DNA of 64,000 nt. Source: an uncultured Subdoligranulum sp. (lineage in GTDB: Bacteria > Bacillota > Clostridia > Oscillospirales > Ruminococcaceae). The notes beneath the pieces are model-generated. The model was not told the DNA's origin, searched no databases, and worked only from the letters and a program-made list of their open reading frames with translations. A program made the position numbers and the translations under genes. The stretch covers positions 1 to 64,000 of the forward strand of contig CALZZE010000012.1 in the NCBI GenBank assembly GCA_945830575.1. The letters are read 5' to 3'. Shown here piece by piece: positions 62,368 to 64,000 of the stretch; position 1 is the first letter of the stretch; every line of letters starts with the position of its first letter.

Positions 62368-63330
62368 ATGAACGTTGGCATCGTTGGGACAAGCTCGATC
62401 GCACAGACCATGATCGGGGAGTTTCAGAGCACCGGCACCTTCCGCTGCACCGCCATCTGCTCCCGCAGCGGGGCGCGGGGCCGGGAGGCGGCCGACAGGT
62501 ACGCCATCGAAACCGTGTATACAGACTACGCCCGGATGCTGGCAGACCCGGCGGTGGAAATGGTCTACATCGCCGCGCCGAACAGCCTGCACTACGACTA
62601 CGCCATGGCCGCGCTGACAGCCGGCAAGCATGTGCTTTGCGAAAAACCTTTCGTGCCCACCCTCGCGCAGGCCGATACGCTGTACCGGCTGGCGAAGGAG
62701 CGGGGCCTGATGCTGTTGGAGACCATCACCACCGCCTACCACCCCAACTATGCCCGGGCGCGGGCGGCGTTGGCGCAAATCGGCGATGTGATGGGCGTTT
62801 CCTGCGTTTTTTGCCAGCGCTCCAGCCGGTATCAGGCTCTTTTGGAGGGACATGTTTCCCCCGTGTTCTCCCCCGCCTTCTGCGGCGGCGCACTGATGGA
62901 CATCAATTTGTACAACGTTCATTTTGTGGTGGGGCTGTTCGGGGAGCCGCAGGCTGTCCACTACTATCCCCACCTGCACGAAAACGGCATCGACACCAAC
63001 GGCGTTCTGGTGCTGGAATATCCCGGGTTCCTCTGTACCTGCACCGGCGCCAAGGACAGCGCCGGCGGCAATTCGGCGGAGATCCGCGGCAGCAGGGGAC
63101 GCATCGAGATCCGGCCCGGCAGCAGCAACTGTCAGGAGCTGGAAGTCCTCTGCGGCGGGGACGCCCGGCGCACAGCGGAGGACGGCTCCCCGTGGAAATA
63201 CGAGGTGCTGGGTCTGGAACGCATCGTGGCGGAAATGGACTTCGACGCCTGCGACAGGGCGTTTGCGGTCACCCGGTCTGTGGTGAAGGTTCTGGAGGCC
63301 GCCCGCAAAGATGCGGGGCTGTCGTATTAA
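62368..63330 (+). CDS. Gfo/Idh/MocA-family oxidoreductase
   Basis: 320 aa. N-terminal Rossmann start GIVGTSSIAQTMIG, EKPFVPT motif with catalytic Lys at about 92, and C-terminal beta-sheet domain. NAD(P)-dependent dehydrogenase acting on sugars or cyclitols. 12 bp after the AraC gene, with AAAGGAGG. Confidence 0.9.
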   Translation: MNVGIVGTSSIAQTMIGEFQSTGTFRCTAICSRSGARGREAADRYAIETVYTDYARMLADPAVEMVYIAAPNSLHYDYAMAALTAGKHVLCEKPFVPTLAQADTLYRLAKERGLMLLETITTAYHPNYARARAALAQIGDVMGVSCVFCQRSSRYQALLEGHVSPVFSPAFCGGALMDINLYNVHFVVGLFGEPQAVHYYPHLHENGIDTNGVLVLEYPGFLCTCTGAKDSAGGNSAEIRGSRGRIEIRPGSSNCQELEVLCGGDARRTAEDGSPWKYEVLGLERIVAEMDFDACDRAFAVTRSVVKVLEAARKDAGLSY

Positions 63331-63455
63331 AAAGTGCAAAATATGGAGCGTTTTGAGTCTTGTCAAAGTGCCCGACAGCCGATATAATAAAAAAGGAAAC
63401 TTGGTTAATCCTTTAACGAACAATGTGCTGCGAATCCATAAGGGAGGTTTTTATT

Positions 63456-64000
63456 ATGGCTCTGGTTACTACGAAGGAATTGATGCTGGACGCTCAGAAG
63501 AACCATTACGCCATCGGCGCATTCAACGCCGAGAACATGGAGATGGTTCAGGCGATCATTGCCGCGGCGGAGGTGCTGCGCGCCCCCGTCATCGTGCAGA
63601 CGACCCCCGGCACCCTGAAATACGCATCCCCCGCGATGTTCTACGCCAATGTGGCCGCTGCTGCCGCCGAGGCTACCGTGCCGGTGGTGATGCATCTGGA
63701 TCACGGCAGCAGCTTTGAGCTGGCCATGAAGGCGTTCCGCGCCGGTTACACCTCCATCATGATCGATGGTTCCCACAGTGTTTTTGAGGAGAACATCGCC
63801 ATCACCAAATCCGTGGTGGCTGCCTGCCATTCTGCGGGCGTCCCTGTCGAGGCTGAGCTGGGCAAGGTCGGCGGCAAGGAGGACGATCTGGACGGCGGCA
63901 TGGGCAACGGCTACACCGACCCCGCCGAGGCCGCCGAGTTTGTGGAGCGCACCGGCGTGGATTCTCTGGCGGTGGCCATTGGCACCGCCCACGGCGTGTA
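63456..64000 (+). CDS. class II fructose/tagatose-bisphosphate aldolase (partial, runs off the edge)
   Basis: 181 codons visible. Zinc-binding His region VVMHLDHGSSFE, MIDGSHSVFEENI, EAELGKVGGKEDD and SLAVAIGTAHG are class II aldolase motifs; the GKVGGKEDD form suits the tagatose-1,6-bisphosphate (KbaY/GatY-like) branch. With the mannose-family PTS and HAD gene it suggests a galactosamine or tagatose-type route. AAGGGAGG before the ATG. The C-terminal part is outside the window. Confidence 0.9.
   Translation, partial: MALVTTKELMLDAQKNHYAIGAFNAENMEMVQAIIAAAEVLRAPVIVQTTPGTLKYASPAMFYANVAAAAAEATVPVVMHLDHGSSFELAMKAFRAGYTSIMIDGSHSVFEENIAITKSVVAACHSAGVPVEAELGKVGGKEDDLDGGMGNGYTDPAEAAEFVERTGVDSLAVAIGTAHGV

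Noticed and set aside
61126-63423. 765-codon minus-strand open frame
   Set aside because: Antisense shadow of the AraC and MocA-family genes, both of which have clear domains and ribosome sites.

Overview
The window reads as chromosome of a GC-rich, anaerobic gut Firmicute, most likely in the Oscillospiraceae/Ruminococcaceae (Faecalibacterium-Gemmiger-Subdoligranulum type). This is inferred from strong Shine-Dalgarno sites, an [FeFe]-hydrogenase and rubrerythrin, sugar-acid and PTS catabolic operons, and a mixture of GC-rich core genes with AT-richer islands. No complete rRNA or tRNA gene lies in the window, so the genus is not proven.

Layout. (1) 1-8 kb is an AT-richer mobile island. It holds a tyrosine integrase with a helix-turn-helix (HTH) domain inserted in its core-binding region, an excisionase-like protein, XRE regulators, and a minus-strand operon. 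That operon encodes two tandem HTH/DUF3883(EVK nuclease-like)/HTH proteins, a ClpX-like AAA+ ATPase that keeps the ClpP-docking IGF motif but carries an in-frame TGA, and a small unknown protein. A divergent XRE regulator with palindromic operators sits upstream. This is the best candidate for an undescribed (defence-like) system. (2) 8.3-11.1 kb holds a Crp/Fnr regulator facing a CoA-disulfide-reductase/rhodanese operon. (3) 11.2-14.1 kb is island debris: a BRO fragment, a low-molecular-weight phosphatase, a deletion-fused AAA gene, a tRNA-Lys 3' fragment and short repeats.

(4) 14.2-20.5 kb: a LacI regulator and an operon resembling E. coli yiaKLMNO (YhcH-family protein, diketogulonate reductase, TRAP transporter, pentose-phosphate epimerase), with LacI operators around the promoter. 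(5) 20.8-23.7 kb: a UvrA fragment, an SDR, DUF1653 and a short pyruvate-kinase-like protein, then a hairpin-rich MITE-like repeat. (6) 23.9-28.9 kb: a sucrose module (fructokinase, GH32, PTS IIBC, LacI regulator) with two matching operators. (7) 29-39.5 kb: assorted enzymes, several truncated genes (GH3, MATE, DUF5655, DUF1667) and a hydrogenase fused to rubrerythrin. (8) 38.7-48.7 kb: a GntR/FCD regulator, two long palindromic operators and a second TRAP/sugar-acid operon ending in duplicated zinc dehydrogenases. This transporter-enzyme operon is bracketed by two inverted copies of a 172-bp MITE.

(9) 48.9-56.9 kb: a minus-strand surface-glycan operon with an epimerase, a DUF2142 protein and a duplicated pair of polytopic glycosyltransferase-like plus small membrane proteins. 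(10) 57-64 kb: a DUF4349 lipoprotein, a mannose-family PTS (IIB, IIC, IID) with a HAD phosphatase, and a divergent AraC regulator, oxidoreductase and class II aldolase that runs off the right edge. Overall the window is a catabolic region for plant or host sugars and sugar acids, with one intact-looking mobile island at its left end.
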